DNA of 64,000 bases from Anabas testudineus (lineage: Eukaryota > Chordata > Actinopteri > Anabantiformes > Anabantidae), in contig NC_046614.1 of NCBI RefSeq assembly GCF_900324465.2, forward strand, positions 22,442,833-22,506,832, given 5' to 3'. The position numbers and the translations under genes are program-made. This document shows positions 14,681-26,940 of the stretch, piece after piece. Every line of letters begins with the position of its first letter. Within the stretch, counting starts at the first letter, position 1. The notes beneath the pieces were generated by a model that was given only the letters and a program-made list of their open reading frames with translations, searched no databases and had not been told where the DNA came from.

Positions 14681-14747
14681 TGATTGGCTGACGCGCTGGC
14701 CCCGTGTGTGTGACGCTATATAAGCCGCAGCGTGCCGCCGGGCCGTC
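14681..14747 (+). promoter_or_regulatory. Core promoter with inverted CCAAT and TATA box
   Basis: TATATAAG at 14717-14724 gives an expected start of transcription near 14747. About 33 bases upstream is TGATTGGCTG (14681-14690), an inverted CCAAT box. I looked for an exact antioxidant response element (TGACnnnGC), expected if the gene is NRF2-controlled as human OSGIN1 is, and did not find one in this short stretch. Confidence 0.6.
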
Positions 14748-14967
14748 AGCTGCAGGGCTGCGCCGCACGTGTCCCGAGTCGAGTCGGACTGAAGCCGGAA
14801 ACAAAGCTGCGAAATGTCCGAGTGACACAGAACCAGAGGAGCCGAGAGGACCAGACGCGAATCCGCCGCTTCCCCGAAAGGCTGCGACAGCTGGAAGACG
14901 ACCCGGACCCGGACTCGGACTCGGACCCGGACTCGGAGACCCCCACCGTGAGGAACCAGCGCCACAC
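14747..14967 (+). other. Probable non-coding exon 1 of the OSGIN gene
   Basis: Inferred from the TATA box and two donor-like CGTGAGG words, with GT at 14948 and 14968. If the second is used, reading in the frame of the downstream ATG gives an in-frame TGA shortly upstream, so the exon would be untranslated. A tandem hexamer, GGACCC/GGACTC, occurs at about 14903-14938. Exact ends need transcript data. Confidence 0.45.
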
Positions 14968-16548
14968 GTGAGGAACCTTCATTTATTCTCCAACGCCTTC
15001 ATTCATTAGCGGCGTGGTGCGCGTGTGGAGCGCATGCGCCTGGTTTCTGCGCGTTATTACGCGTTACCGAAGCGGTGTTTGTGCGTTAATGGTGCGAAGG
15101 AGGAGCGGGTGCGTGTCCTCGGTTCACACTGACGTGATGTAATGTCGGGGGGGAGAGGGAGGGAGGTGTGGGGTGGGGGCGGTAGTCCCTCTGCATAGGA
15201 GGATCCGCGTCACAGCCACATACCGGGATCGGCTCCCTGCTCAACATACACCCCAGATGACATAACAGCAGCACACCCCAGACTGCATTCAGAATGTATT
15301 CACTCTTATATCATAGTGAGTGGATTGAAGGTCAGAGGTCACAGGTAGCACCCACAACCAAGAGCTCAGACTGATCTGATTGTAATCTGTAAAATATGAG
15401 ACCAGATGAAAGGCGGCGTCTGGAAGGAGCTCCATTACCATTGTTTCCTCTCCTTCTCTGGACAAACCCTGCTTTCATAGGTTCCAGCTGGGTTTTTCCG
15501 CTCAGAGGCCAGATCATTAAAATCCCATTAGCCGTCTGGCCGGTGCAGGTAGCAGATGGTCCAGCTGCAGGATCATTTCAGGGAGGTGTCAGGACAGGTG
15601 CCATATGGAGCCGGTGTTGGAAACGGTGTCATCGGGGTGTGGGTTTAAATAAAAGACGCGATCAGCTGGATGAGACTTTGCAGAAGTGGAGCACGAGTCC
15701 TGGCCCATTGTTCCAGACATTAGAGCTTCACACAATAAAAGACGACTTGACTTCTAACTGTGCAGATATGTGCTTCAATAGGTCTAAAAGGTAAAACTGT
15801 GTTTTAAATCTCAGTTCTTCAGTGTGGGTTTGTTTTGCAGAGCGAGCTTCACGTTTATGATCACATAGTGCAGTTATGAATGGAATGAGATGATTTGAAA
15901 CATGACTTACATCATCACCATCAGAGAAAGTGTCAACACATCTCATCACCTTACCCAACAAAGCCTTGACACACTGCGTTGTGCACATGCACGCTGATTG
16001 AAAAGTGCTTGCTCATTGTTGCTGTGGGTGTGTTTAATAAGGTAATTACATGTTACAGCACTGAGGGATAAACACAGACGCACAATTAGTGTTTCTGTTC
16101 TAACTCCAAAATAAACACAGGAAGAACTGGAGTAGATTAAACAGAAATTCAAGTGAAGCGCCGTTGGTGATAAACATATTTTCACTTTTAAGTTATTACG
16201 TGGACTGAACCTTTAACTTTTTAACCTGCACTCAGGTGCAGTAAATCTAATTCTCCAGTTACGGTAAACGAGGAGCTGTGAGACTACAACATGTGTCCTG
16301 CACATCAGATTTTCAAAAGGCTTCATTATTTGCTTCTTTATTAAAAATAAACACAGCTAAATTCCCCCGTTTTTGGAATAATAAACACAGAGAGCAACAA
16401 TGGGCTCCAGTACCTGTGACGACTCAGCTCTTTACTGTAACTCAGGCCTTAGTCACCTTTTCTGGGCGGACACACGCTCGGCCGAGGAATAAAGGAAAAT
16501 TAATGAGCCTGTCAGTGAAGTGGGCTAGTGGGGCTGCTCCTAGTCACG

Positions 16549-16625
<77 letters not shown>

Positions 16626-18266
16626 CTCTAGTAAACCCGCCGGCTCTCTAACACACTCCACTCTGGGCTCGGTGCCAAAGTCTGCTCTGCCCTTACGTAA
16701 CCTTCTTTATCTCTCGTTTTTCTCTCTCTCGCTCATTCTGCTTCATTCCTTCCTCTTTCCTTCGCCTTCTCGCTTTCTCTCCGCCGTTTTTCACACCACT
16801 TCACGCTATTGCTCTTCCGTCTTCCTCCTCTGCTGCGGTTTATCCTCTGCTCACCTCACTGTCTACCTTGTGTAAGCATGATTGTGCAGTATTTTAAAAG
16901 GCGGCCGCCACTGGCCTCGACTCACTCCACCCGCTTACAGTATGCTTCACTCCCTTCTGGCTCGTTGCACTCAGTCAGGAAACGTCCTGCAACTTGCTGC
17001 AACAACTCGAAGCATTCATCTGTTGCTGCAGAGACTGTTTGTTTGGGTGGATATTACAGATGTGCATATTTCACCTCTTGGCTTTTTGCTTAAGGCCTTA
17101 TTACCTCTGTCAAATGGTGCACAGTTCATTAAAAACTCAAAGGAAAAGCTTGGACATCCTCCCCTTACTTAGTTTTATGTAATACTCCACACATCCGAAC
17201 ATAGAAGCTCCAGCTGCTGTTGTTATTACATAAGAGAGTCAGATTCAAGCTTGTGTCTCTGTAATAGCAGGAGTCCTGTTTCACGGCTGCAGATGCAGCG
17301 ATCAGCTCCGTTTTAGTCTCTCATTTGTTCACCTGCATGTAGAGATATTGTCCAGCTGTCCTTCACTAAACCGTTTAATGTGTGTGAACCTGGCCGGCCG
17401 TTATAAATCACACGTCTCTGAGTTATTATTCGTACCTGCACATCCTGTTGGTTTAAGTTATAAAAATTAGAAACACCAGGTGCGACTTGTTTATAATGTC
17501 ATGTTTTCTGGGTCATGACCCTTTGAAACCAAAGAACTAAACTAGTCAGATTCACCTAGAAGTTTTTTTAGCCGCACACTGTAGAAAATAGATGATAACG
17601 TGTCGTGTTTCTTCATCTCTGCCTGTGTACGTGGTTTTTAGTGCATGTCAAATCACCACGTCGGCTCTTCTGGTCTTTCTCTCTCTACACGAGGTCATGT
17701 TGCTGTGTTAAACTGCGACAGGGGAAGTGTGTGCGCGAGCGCGTGTGTGCACGTCTTCCTGTGGTTGTGTTTAAGGGTTTAGGTTTGACTCGGGTTAAGT
17801 TCGGGGCAACTGAAGGGCTGGCGTTGGGCATTTCAGTCGTGGTGATTAAGGTTTGGGGAATGTCTGAATCATTCATTTGATGAATGTCGTCATAGCTACA
17901 GGAAGACGAGCTCGAGTCAGTGGAAATGTACTGACTGATCAGGGCGACGGACAACAATCGTGTAATCAAACACCTACTTCACTTCACTGTGGATGTGCCA
18001 GAGTTCATCATCATTTACATATGTTCCACCTAAAAAGAAAATGACAGATTAAACATACAGCACTGATAAAGACCATTTAAAAGCATGAAGCAAGAAATAA
18101 TATAAACACACAATACAACACAAAACTAGAGCATGAACAATATTAATGAGGATAAACTGACTCTGTAGAAAAAGATCTTACGTCTCTGTGATGATAAATT
18201 ACTGTACATGATTATGGTCTGCAAGAAATAAAGAAAATACTAACAGCAGTATCCTTCTCTTCTCAG
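14968..18266 (+). other. Inferred first intron of the OSGIN gene
   Basis: Runs from the donor-like site to the acceptor TCTTCTCAG ending at 18266. It holds a long TG microsatellite and no recognisable exon. The frames near 15396 and 16278-16875 are repeat- or chance-driven. Confidence 0.45.
16552..16623. repeat. (TG)n microsatellite
   Basis: An uninterrupted run of about 36 TG units inside the inferred first intron. The Cys-Val repeat frames across it are artefacts. Confidence 0.98.
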
Positions 18267-18271
18267 TGAAT

Positions 18272-21200
18272 ATGGATCTTCATGATAAAGAAATTCTCCC
18301 TGGAGAGATTTTACCTGTGGTGATCATCGGTAAGAAACACACAGACGCTTATTTGCACTTCATTTATTTATCTTTATGCTGTAAGGAAACCACATGCGCG
18401 GCTAGATTTGCATAGATGGTTGTAGTAACAACAGCATTTTGTAACCTTATAATGAGCACTTGCATCATTAACAGTTTCCCATGATACATTTTAAATCACA
18501 TATATGGTCGACTGTGATTAGTTTTTTTAGCTGAGGTCAGGATTTAATCTGCTGTGAAACATTCAGATGGTTTCTTAAAAAGTGAAGTGAGTCACGATGA
18601 CACAGCGAATGAAAGTTTATACTGCTCGTCGTTCGTCCTGTGTCCGTGTGGCCTTGCTGAGTCACTGGCCCATTGTGCAGGTTGACAAAGTAAATTAATT
18701 CTCGATGAGTCATGCTGTATTTTCTATCTGCTGTAGTTATTCATTAACTGTAGCTACGTGTATTTCTGTTTTCGGCATCACAGGAGCTGCTGTGTTAGGA
18801 TTCATGTTAATAATCCTTCGCTGTCAGCAGAAACTTTTAAGTTCAGAAGACAGCTCGTTTTACTGCAGGCGTAACCATAGTAACCAAGTACAGACGCAGC
18901 ACACGCAGGAAAACATCTACCAGTGCGACAGCCGAACAGTCCCAGCAGCACTCACCTCTGTCTCTCTCTGTTTTTGTTTCTCAGGTAACGGCCCATCAGG
19001 GATCTGTCTCTCGTACCTGTTGTCAGGTTACACCCCCTACCTGTCACCTGAGGCATCGCATCCCAACCCCCTGCTGCACAGCAAGCTGGCAGAGCAGCCT
19101 CACCTGTCGCTGCTGGAGCAGGTAAAACACACACACACGCACGCGGTTGGATGGTTACAATTAAAAGACATGTTTATTAACTCATGCATGTGTCTCTGCA
19201 GGATCTTGAGTACCTGTGTGAAGGGTTGGAGGGAAGATCGTCCAATCCCGTGGCCGTCCTCTTTGATTCCCTGCTGCTCCCCGACAGTGACTTCGGGTTG
19301 GACCACACCTCCCCCTTGGAATGGAGATATGAGCCGGAGCGCGCCATCCCTCACCTGGTGTTGGGGAAGGGTCCACCTGGAGGAGCCTGGCATGTAAGAA
19401 GTTAGAAATGACTTTCTGTTTGATACTAAAGCTGCTGTTGTTGGTACAGTCAAGAACGCTGATCTGTGAGAGCTGAAATTAGAGAAATATTTACTACCCA
19501 CATACCCTCAAGATCATAAATCTGTTTCTAATCCACTTTAATATATTGAATTGTTACAACCCAAATACACGTGAAGACAAATTTACTCAGTAGACTTTAT
19601 GGTAATGTGTGTAAATATGCTTTGTTTCCCTTTGTCAGCTGCTTAGCTGCACACATGATACTAGGTGTGACGCAACATGTGACAGAAGAGTCTAACAACC
19701 TTTGTTTGTGCCTATTTGTTTTCAGGCTATGGAGGGCTCCATGCTAACTCTGAGCCTGGCCAACTGGATGGAGCTCCCAGGACTCAAACTGAAGGACTGG
19801 ATTCGGGACAAACGCAGGTCTGTCCCCGATGAAGCCGCCAAACTTGTTGACGTGGGCTAAATTCACAGCAGGGTTAATTAAACATGACCCACATGTTCAA
19901 AATGGGCGACAGAGGGCGACCTCTGAACGTACTGTAGATATAAGTAGTGTTGTTTGTATTTAATTATCTGTGTTCATATAATATAATAATATTTGATGTT
20001 CGTTTTATTCCAGAAACCTGCGAAATGACCGTGCCACGCCAGCAGAGATCGCCTCCTACTACCAACACTATGTTTCCCAGATGTCCCTGGAGCAGAGCTT
20101 CGCCTGTGGAACCACCGTTACATCAGTAACCAGGCAGCCTGGAAACCAGGACGGGTCACCAGCCTGCTGGAGGGTGATGGGACTGCAGCGCAGAGAAGGG
20201 GAAGAGCTGGCAGGTACGGTGAATAAAAACACTTAGTGTTAGTGCAAAAATGAAAATGAAAGTGCAACATAATCACCTTCATCTTCTCTCTCCTCTTTAT
20301 AGATGGATCCTCTGTTTCGCAGGAGGTGCCGTTCTCCATCTTGGCCCAGAATGTGGTGTTGGCGACGGGGACCCATGACATCCCGGCCAGGCTCGGCGTG
20401 GAGGGCGAGTCCCTGCCCTTCGTCTACCACTCGTTCTGGGAGCTGGAGGCAGCCATCTCCCGCGGTGAGCTCGACCAGTCTTCAGACCCGGTGCTGGTGG
20501 TGGGAGCGGGGCTCACAGCGGCGGACGCAGTTCTGGCCGCCCATCACCTCAACACACCCGTCTGCCACGTCTTCAGACGCTCGGTCACTGACCCCGGTCT
20601 CATCTTCAACCAGCTGCCCAAACTGCTCTACCCCGAGTACCACAAGGTACGTTTCTTTGTTTCCTTACTAAATCTGTCGGGGTTCAAAAGTGAAGTGACG
20701 TCTAATTCGGTCCCTCCATGTCTTTGGTCTGCAGGTTCATCAGATGATGACACAGCAGCAGCACCATCCAAGCCACCAAGCACAGGACCAAGCCCAGAAC
20801 CTCCATGGCTGCTCCAACCCTTCCTCTCCTTCCTCCCTCTCTCCACCCACCTCTTCCACCTCCTCATCCCCCTCCTCCTACCCAGGTTACCTGAGCTTCC
20901 CGCTTCACAGAGTTGTGAAGTTCAAACCTGACCGGAAATGTGTTCTGGAGTCCGACTCTGGCCAGAGGACAGTGGTCCAGATCTCTAAGGCGCTAGTTCT
21001 GATCGGTGCCCACCCTAACCTCTCCTTCCTGGACAACAAAGGGCGTTCGCTCGGCATCGACCCCAGTGAGCCAATTTCCTGTCGAAGGAACCCAATCGAA
21101 GTGGATCCGTTCACGAGCCAGGTGATTGCAGCAGAAGGACCGGGCATGTACGCCATGGGGCCGCTAGTTGGCGAGAACTTTGTGCGGTTCTTAAAGGGGG

Positions 21201-21337
21201 GCGCCCTGGCTATCGCTAGTGACCTCTCCAAGAGACAAAGGGAGGGAAGAGGAGAAGAGGATCTGACTATGGACAGATGGGTGGACAGACAGGTGACCAC
21301 ACAGACAGAGGCAGAGGTTTGTCTCCTGGACTTGTAG
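18272..21337 (+). CDS. OSGIN-family protein (oxidative stress-induced growth inhibitor 1/2)
   Basis: Seven coding exons join in frame: 18272-18329, 18985-19121, 19202-19393, 19726-19817, 20014-20213, 20303-20646 and 20735-21337 (stop TAG). Each junction has GT/AG, and the total is 1626 nt, or 541 residues. The start MDLHDKEILPGE is followed by VVIIGNGPSG (residues 16-25), the GxGxxG dinucleotide-binding loop of FAD/NAD(P) oxidoreductases. A second Rossmann motif VVGAGLTAADAV lies near 292-303, with an ATGT motif at 247-250. Family signatures include GPPGGAWH, LYPEYHKVHQMM and NFVRFLKGGAL near the C-terminus. OSGIN proteins are flavin-monooxygenase-like, respond to oxidative stress and restrain growth. 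Residues about 345-390 form a Gln/His/Ser/Pro-rich insert that I do not recall in mammalian members. Some blocks resemble OSGIN1 and others OSGIN2, so I leave the paralogue open. Confidence 0.88.
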
Positions 21338-23540
21338 CAGTTTCACGTGGACTGAATGAAACCGATCTGCTCTTAACGGATCAAAACACGCACAAGTGGA
21401 CGTTACAGCTGGACGTACGCTGCTATAAACAAGTCTGAAATGTGGTACCTGAGGCCTGCTGAAGGCTAAGTTGTCTTGAAAAATGTCCAGGTTTAACACA
21501 CAGAAGTGGTTCTGGGATGTTTCCACCTACAGCCTGAGCAATACAGGATCTCTTATATTTGTTTTACATAAACAAAAATTAATAAGGATCCTTTAAACCT
21601 TTGCTAAATGTACTTTCAGTGCCATCTAGTGGTCAAATGCAAATGACCCCAACCCAGCTCTTTATGAATTACTACTACATTTACATACATGACCTGTTCT
21701 GCTGCAACATGTCGTTATTTACTGACTGCAACATTTGTAAAAGTAGAAAGAAAACATCACCGAAGAAATGTGAAAAACTTTCCAGTGGCCGTTCTGATGA
21801 GCTCATTGTTCCCTGATCACTACAGTAACTTCATCATACATGAGGAAAACCACACACATTTGTTTTACCCAGTTTTTCTCTGTGAAACTATACAGTCACA
21901 AAACAGACGAGCTAAATGTTAATTCCTGGTTCTTCCTTTACATAATTTGACATGTATGTTTTTGTACATTATGGGATTATTTCTCTGTGAATGTCTGGTG
22001 CTGAATTTTTGTCTATTTCTAATGATAATTTCTCTTGTAACAAGCAGCTATACCTACCTAGTATTGTAAATGTTTCATGATTATGAAAATATTTTGTACT
22101 TTCCAACAGAGAAAAATATTTATTTTCTAATTCCTCTCATTGAAGATGATTAATTTGCAGCTTTACTGTGAACGATGACAGAACTTTGAATGAAAACCAG
22201 CACTGATTTTATGCTGTGTATTAACAGATGTTATTTCCATGTGGCGCTATCGCTGCGACTTTCAGCATAGGTGTGGTTCCTTACTCTTATTTACTTTAAC
22301 CACAAATTAAGTTGAAATATACACTTGATTTAATTGGGTGGGATCCAGATCTCTTGAGTCTCGAGTAAAGAAAAGCGAAATAAAATGATATAGCCCAGAA
22401 TATTAGCTCCAGTGTAAATGTGGTTCAACTAGACGAGATGCTCCATGTTGCATATTCAGTTGCACAGCAGGACAAACCAATAATGCACTTACTGTATCTC
22501 ATGCACTCTTGTTTTAACTGAAGAAGTTTAACAAGCCAAAAGCAGACGAAGCAGGAAACTAAAAAATAAAAATTAAAGTCAGTTTTCATTTGCACCGTTT
22601 TACTTTAAACCTATTGCAACAATTTCTAACATGAGGATGAAGAATAAAATAAAGAAGTTTGCTTCAGTCTGTTTAAATTTAACCAAGAGGAGGATGGTTT
22701 TCATTCTTTTCAAAATAAGATTAACAAACATTACTCAGACCAAAGGGACTATTTTTAGTGGCGGATTAATCTAGATTTGGGTGCTGTAGTATATTATGGC
22801 CATGGTTATTTGACACTGATTAAATAATCACATTTAAGAAGCTGCAATCAGACATGTAAATGACCAAATTTATGTAAAATGTTTGTTAATTAATTGGGGA
22901 ATTACAGGTAGAGTTTTATTAACATGAGAGCCAAACAAACACTAACCATGCTTATTAATGAATGTGTTTTTATTTAAGGGTTGATTGTTTTAGCCTTTAT
23001 TTTGTGTCATTTGATTCAAACGCCTCCAAACTAACACGTGATCTGCAGGAACCAGCAGTGCCTCAAGTTATTTACTTTACTTTAGTGTCACAGCTGAATG
23101 AAAACGCCAGAAAAAAAAGCAGAAGAAAAAATGTGTACAGTCATGTTTGCAGGTGATTTATAATCCCAAATAAATTTTCCATCTGCATAGTTGAAGTCTT
23201 CCATACTAATTTGTATATGGATTTCTATTAAAATGCCATTTTTCAGCAGCCGTGTTTGGATGTGTGCCTCTTTTTTTTGGGTGGTGTTTGCTGTGTGTTA
23301 CTTTATTTAAAATCAAACAAACCATTTGACACCAGCAGATGTGGAGATGTTGGAGACATAGTTTAAGTCCAGTCTATTTATTTATCTGGATAAAAGACAG
23401 ATCTGAGATCTGCAGCCTCATGTCCAGGCTGTACCCGGTTTTTACCCTGGGACAGACCCCTGGCATCTCTCTGAACACATGGTTATCGACCAGAAGTTAA
23501 AAGTGGCTCTGAAAACATTTCACCACTCTGACCCTTAGGG
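21338..23540. other. OSGIN 3' region and spacer before the TRIM array
   Basis: AT-rich sequence without a recognisable gene. Several AATAAA-type words (for example near 22380, 22645 and 23168) could serve as polyadenylation signals for the OSGIN gene, but none is clearly preferred. Confidence 0.45.
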
Positions 23541-23557
23541 GGCTCCATAATAATATG

Positions 23558-23565
23558 TATATAAA
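23558..23565 (+). promoter_or_regulatory. TATA box of TRIM copy A
   Basis: TATATAAA lies 124 bases before the ATG. A donor-like CCGTGAGT near 23630 and an acceptor TATGTTTTCAG ending at 23671 could bound a very short 5'UTR intron. This upstream sequence is unlike that of copies B-G; similarity to them begins only at the acceptor. Confidence 0.5.
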
Positions 23566-23688
23566 GGTGTGTATGAAAACACTGAGGATGTCACACACAA
23601 CAACAGGAAACGAGAAGACGACACACCGTGAGTCATTTCCTGTTTCAACGTGCTGATTTTTATGTTTTCAGTTTCACTTGGGGACTAA

Positions 23689-25122
23689 ATGGCTTCTGGA
23701 TCAGAGAACGATCTCTCCTGTCCTGTTTGTCATGAAATCTTTAAAGATCCTGTTCTTCTGACGTGCAGCCACAGCTTCTGTGAAGACTGTGTGGAGACAT
23801 GGTGGAGAGGGAAACCAACAAAGAAGTGTCCTGTCTGTAAGGCTGTGTCTGGAAGAAAGAACCCACCTCGAAACTTGGCTTTAAAGAATCTGTGTGAAGC
23901 CTTTTTACTGGAGAGAGATCAGAGAGGATCTGAGGATCTCTGCAGTCTGCACTCTGAGAAGCTGAAACTCTTCTGTTTGGACCATCAGCAGCCGGTGTGT
24001 GTCGTCTGTCTACATTCAAAAACACACACTGGTCACAGATTCAGACCCATAAATGAAGCTGCTCAGGATCATAGAGAGGAGCTGAAGAAAACCCTGAAGA
24101 CTTTACAAGACAAACTGAAGCTGTTTAAACAGGTTAAAGGAAACTGGAGTCAGACAGTAGAACACATTAAAGTCCAGACCCAACACACAGAGAAGCAGAT
24201 TAAGGAGCAGTTTAAGAAGCTTCACCAGTTTCTACAAGAGGAAGAGGAGGCCAGGATCACTGCTCTGAGGGAGGAAGAGGAGCAGAAGAGTAAAGAGATG
24301 AAGGAGAAGATTGAGGCTCTGAGTAGAGAGATATCAGCTCTTTCAGAAACAGTCAGAGTCACAGAGGAGGAGCTGAGAGCTGAAGACGTCTCATTCCTGC
24401 AGAAATACAAAGCTGCAGTGGAAAGAGTCCAACAGCGCCCCCTGATGGATGATCCACAGCTGGTCTCAGGAGCTCTGATAGATGTGGCCAAACATCTGGG
24501 TAACCTGACCTCCAACATCTGGAACAAGATGAAGGAGATGGTCTGTTACAGTCCTGTGATTCTGGATCCAAACACTGGTAATCAAGAACTCGACATCTCT
24601 GAAGATCTGACCAGCGTGAGATGTGGAGTTCAGGCATTGAAGCTTCCTGAAAACCCAGAGAGACTTGATTACTTCTCTGTCCTGGGCTCAGAGGGCTTTG
24701 ACTCAGGGACTCACAGCTGGGATGTTGAGGTTGGAGACAACACGTACTGGATTCTGGGTGTTGCAGTGAAGTCTTTTCGACTGAAAAAACTAAAAGTCAT
24801 GAAGTCTGGAGTTTGGGCAGTGAAGTTCTTTGAGGATAAGTTTATAACGTTCTCCCGAACAAGTCCCCCCACTGTTCTTCCACTGAAGAAGAAGCTCCAG
24901 AGGATCAGAATTAATCTGGACTGGGATGGAGGACAACTGACATTCTCTGATCCTGATACTAACACACACATACACACCTTCACACACACTTTTGATGAGA
25001 AGGTGTTTCCACTTTTTACCACTTTGAGTGGTCGCTCACTGAAGATATTACCAGTGGTCTCTGATGACAGACATGATGATGACAGTGATGACAACAACAG
25101 CAGTGACTCTGATTCTGACTAA
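23689..25122 (+). CDS. TRIM35/A33-like E3 ubiquitin ligase, copy A
   Basis: 477 residues in one exon. A complete C3HC4 RING is visible: C11, C14, C26, H28, C31, C34, C47, C50. B-box 2 follows with C85, H88, C96, H99, C104, C107, H113, H116. A Glu/Lys-rich coiled coil spans roughly 125-250, then PRY (LDPNT at 292) and SPRY ([10 protein letters not shown] at 340, [13 protein letters not shown] at 409) to about 457. RING TRIMs transfer ubiquitin from an E2, dimerise by the coiled coil and bind targets by PRY-SPRY. The layout matches teleost TRIM35/zinc-binding protein A33/NF7-like genes; a role in innate immunity is inferred. The tail after SPRY (459-477) is almost only Asp, Ser and Asn, which is unusual. 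It is the leftmost copy and has its own type of promoter. From codon 192 onward it is almost identical to copy C. Confidence 0.92.
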   Translation: MASGSENDLSCPVCHEIFKDPVLLTCSHSFCEDCVETWWRGKPTKKCPVCKAVSGRKNPPRNLALKNLCEAFLLERDQRGSEDLCSLHSEKLKLFCLDHQQPVCVVCLHSKTHTGHRFRPINEAAQDHREELKKTLKTLQDKLKLFKQVKGNWSQTVEHIKVQTQHTEKQIKEQFKKLHQFLQEEEEARITALREEEEQKSKEMKEKIEALSREISALSETVRVTEEELRAEDVSFLQKYKAAVERVQQRPLMDDPQLVSGALIDVAKHLGNLTSNIWNKMKEMVCYSPVILDPNTGNQELDISEDLTSVRCGVQALKLPENPERLDYFSVLGSEGFDSGTHSWDVEVGDNTYWILGVAVKSFRLKKLKVMKSGVWAVKFFEDKFITFSRTSPPTVLPLKKKLQRIRINLDWDGGQLTFSDPDTNTHIHTFTHTFDEKVFPLFTTLSGRSLKILPVVSDDRHDDDSDDNNSSDSDSD

Positions 25123-25719
25123 ACTTATTTACAATGGTAATGATGTTCCTTTTTAACGCACATCCATGATAAATAGAAGAGTTCCTTTCAATCAAGTCAA
25201 GTTAAAGTTTAGTAACTCTGTTTAATTTTCAGTTGGGAAATTCAAACAGTGCTGTGGTTGTCAGATTTTTACAGTGTACTATCCCTCTTTAACTTGTTTT
25301 ATAAATGTGTTTTAACTCATAACTGTAGTCACTTGTTTTGTTATGTGGGATTTAAATATTTGAAGGTTTAATGATTATAATGATTCACATTAAAATTAAA
25401 GGTGGAAACATGATTGTTGAAGTGTTAATAATTTTACACATTTCTATTCATATATTAATTTAACTTTATTTATTCTATTTACAGTTGTTTCAGCTTTAGT
25501 TGCCACTTATTTCTCTTAAGATGCATTTTAGAGACTCCCAATACTTCTCCCACCATCACTGTGATGTTTAAGTAGAAAATATAACGAGCGTGGGGGAGTC
25601 TATTGTTAGTCTCTTAATTCACCTCACAGTGGAGCTCTGAAAGGGGTCTAGGAAAAACTTTATGGAGGAAGGTGTGAGAATCCTTAAAATGAATAGAAAG
25701 GCAGACAATGGGACAACAA
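25123..25719 (+). repeat. TRIM 3' flanking module (after A)
   Basis: Non-coding sequence shared with the regions after C (33435-34031), E (45720-46335), the fragment at 47867 (48170-48800) and F. ATTAAA words at 25389 and 25395 are possible polyadenylation signals. The shared block ends at GACAATGGGACAACAA, where copies A and C carry a LINE insertion that E and F lack. Confidence 0.7.
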
Positions 25720-26161
25720 CTTTGTCGCTAACACAGACAACGTGAGCCGTCCCTCTGATGTACTCGTTCCTTATTCTGTCTAACCTGGTCACTCCTAAGG
25801 AGAACCTCAACATCTTCATCTCTGCTACCTCCATCTCAGCCTCTTGTCTCTTTCTCACTGCTACCGTCTCTAACCCATAGAGCAGAGCTGGTCTCACCAC
25901 TGTCTTGTACACCTTTCCTTTGAGTCTTGCTGACACTCTTCTGTCACACAACACTCCTGACACTTTCCTCCACCCGCTCCAACCTGCCTGCACTCTCCTC
26001 TTCACCTCTTTTCCACACTCCCCATCACACTGAACTGTTGACCCCAAGTACTTAAACTCCTGCACCTTCTTCACCTCAGTCCCCTGTAACCTAATGCTTC
26101 TACCTGGATCCCTCTCGTTCAGACACATGTATTCTGTCTTACTACGACTGACTTTCATGCC
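25720..26161 (-). mobile_element. RTE-clade-like LINE fragment (3' part of ORF2)
   Basis: The minus strand encodes the region after the RT core: KTEYMCLNE, then FKYLGSTVQCDGECGKEVK, RVQAGW.GWRKVSGV, KGKVYKTVVRPALLYGLE and MLRFSLGVTRLDRIRNEY. These are typical of RTE-type elements (Rex3/BovB relatives) in fish. No endonuclease or YADD motif is present, so the copy is dead. The same fragment with the same ends lies at 34032-34470. Confidence 0.7.
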
Positions 26162-26475
26162 TCTTCAGTTATATGTTTCATTAAAACCAGATAAGATCAA
26201 ACAGCTTAATAAAGTTAAGCAATGTGTAAAGGATATACAAGACTGGATGCTAATTAACTTCTAATACTAATTAACTACTAGTCATAGGACCACATGCAAC
26301 TAGAAGCAAGATTTTAGATCACATCGTAACTCTAGATGGCCTTTCTGTTACATCTTCTGCAGCAGTATAAGACCTTGGTGTGATTCTAGATTCCAGAGAG
26401 CTTTCATTTGAAGCTCATGTAGATAATACCACCAGGACAGCTTTCTTTCACCTCAGAAATATAATTTAATTAAAT
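26162..26475 (+). mobile_element. L2-clade LINE fragment
   Basis: Matches bases about 42765-43070 of the longer L2 in this window (just after the YADD motif), with stops and small deletions. It joins the inverted RTE piece directly, making a two-LINE composite repeated at 34472-34785. Confidence 0.75.
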
Positions 26476-26639
26476 GTTATTACAAAAATAAAACACACTG
26501 AAAACTCTAGTGTTGCTGCTGCTCTAACATAGAAAACTGAAACATCTGTTAAAAGAGCAGCTCATGATGCTAGTGATACCTCACAATACCGCACCATGTT
26601 CAGGAAACTACTGACCAGAGACCAGCATGAGAAGAAAGA

Positions 26640-26940
26640 ATGAGACCCCTCATAGAGAGGTATCAGCACTAGAAACTATCAAAGCCACAGAAGACAACAA
26701 GACAAACTGAGAGCTGAGGACGTCTCATTCCTGCAGAAACACAAAGCTGCAGTGGAAAAAGTCCAACAGCGCCCCCTGATGGATGATCCACAGCTGGTCT
26801 CAGGAGTTCTGATAGATGAATCAAACACCTGGTAACTTGAACTTTAACATCTAGAACAAGATGAAGGAGATGGTCTCCTACACTCCTGTGATTGTGGATC
26901 CAAACACTGCTCACCCACATCTTAAACCCACTCACTGTGA
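26640..26940 (+). pseudogene. TRIM fragment (coiled coil to PRY start)
   Basis: Matches copies A-F from the end of the coiled coil ([20 protein letters not shown]) through DDPQLVSG to LDPNT-like sequence, but with in-frame stops and no RING, B-box or SPRY. A near-identical fragment lies at 34950-35250. Confidence 0.8.

Larger units (their letters stand above)
14600..15150. promoter_or_regulatory. CpG-rich island at the OSGIN promoter
   Basis: GC content and CpG density rise sharply compared with the AT-rich sequence on both sides, the usual sign of an unmethylated vertebrate promoter. It covers the TATA box at 14717, the inferred first exon and the start of intron 1. Confidence 0.75.

Noticed and set aside
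14690-14715. Antioxidant response element at the OSGIN promoter
   Set aside because: TGACGCGCT and TGACGCTAT resemble the start of the motif but lack the required GC at its end.
14588-15009. Several frames of 74-125 codons around the OSGIN first exon
   Set aside because: GC-rich DNA has few stops. The frames overlap on both strands and cross the promoter and the hexamer repeat.
16278-16875. Frames of 115-117 codons through the TG repeat
   Set aside because: Long Cys-Val runs come from the microsatellite, and the flanking parts have no recognisable domain.
18705-19397. 230-codon frame in the OSGIN region as a separate gene
   Set aside because: It reads through introns on both sides of a real OSGIN exon. 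The GT/AG joints give a better protein with the family motifs.
25619-26158. 179-codon minus-strand frame as a host gene
   Set aside because: Its content is the C-terminal part of an RTE-type LINE ORF2, and the same piece occurs at 34093-34440.
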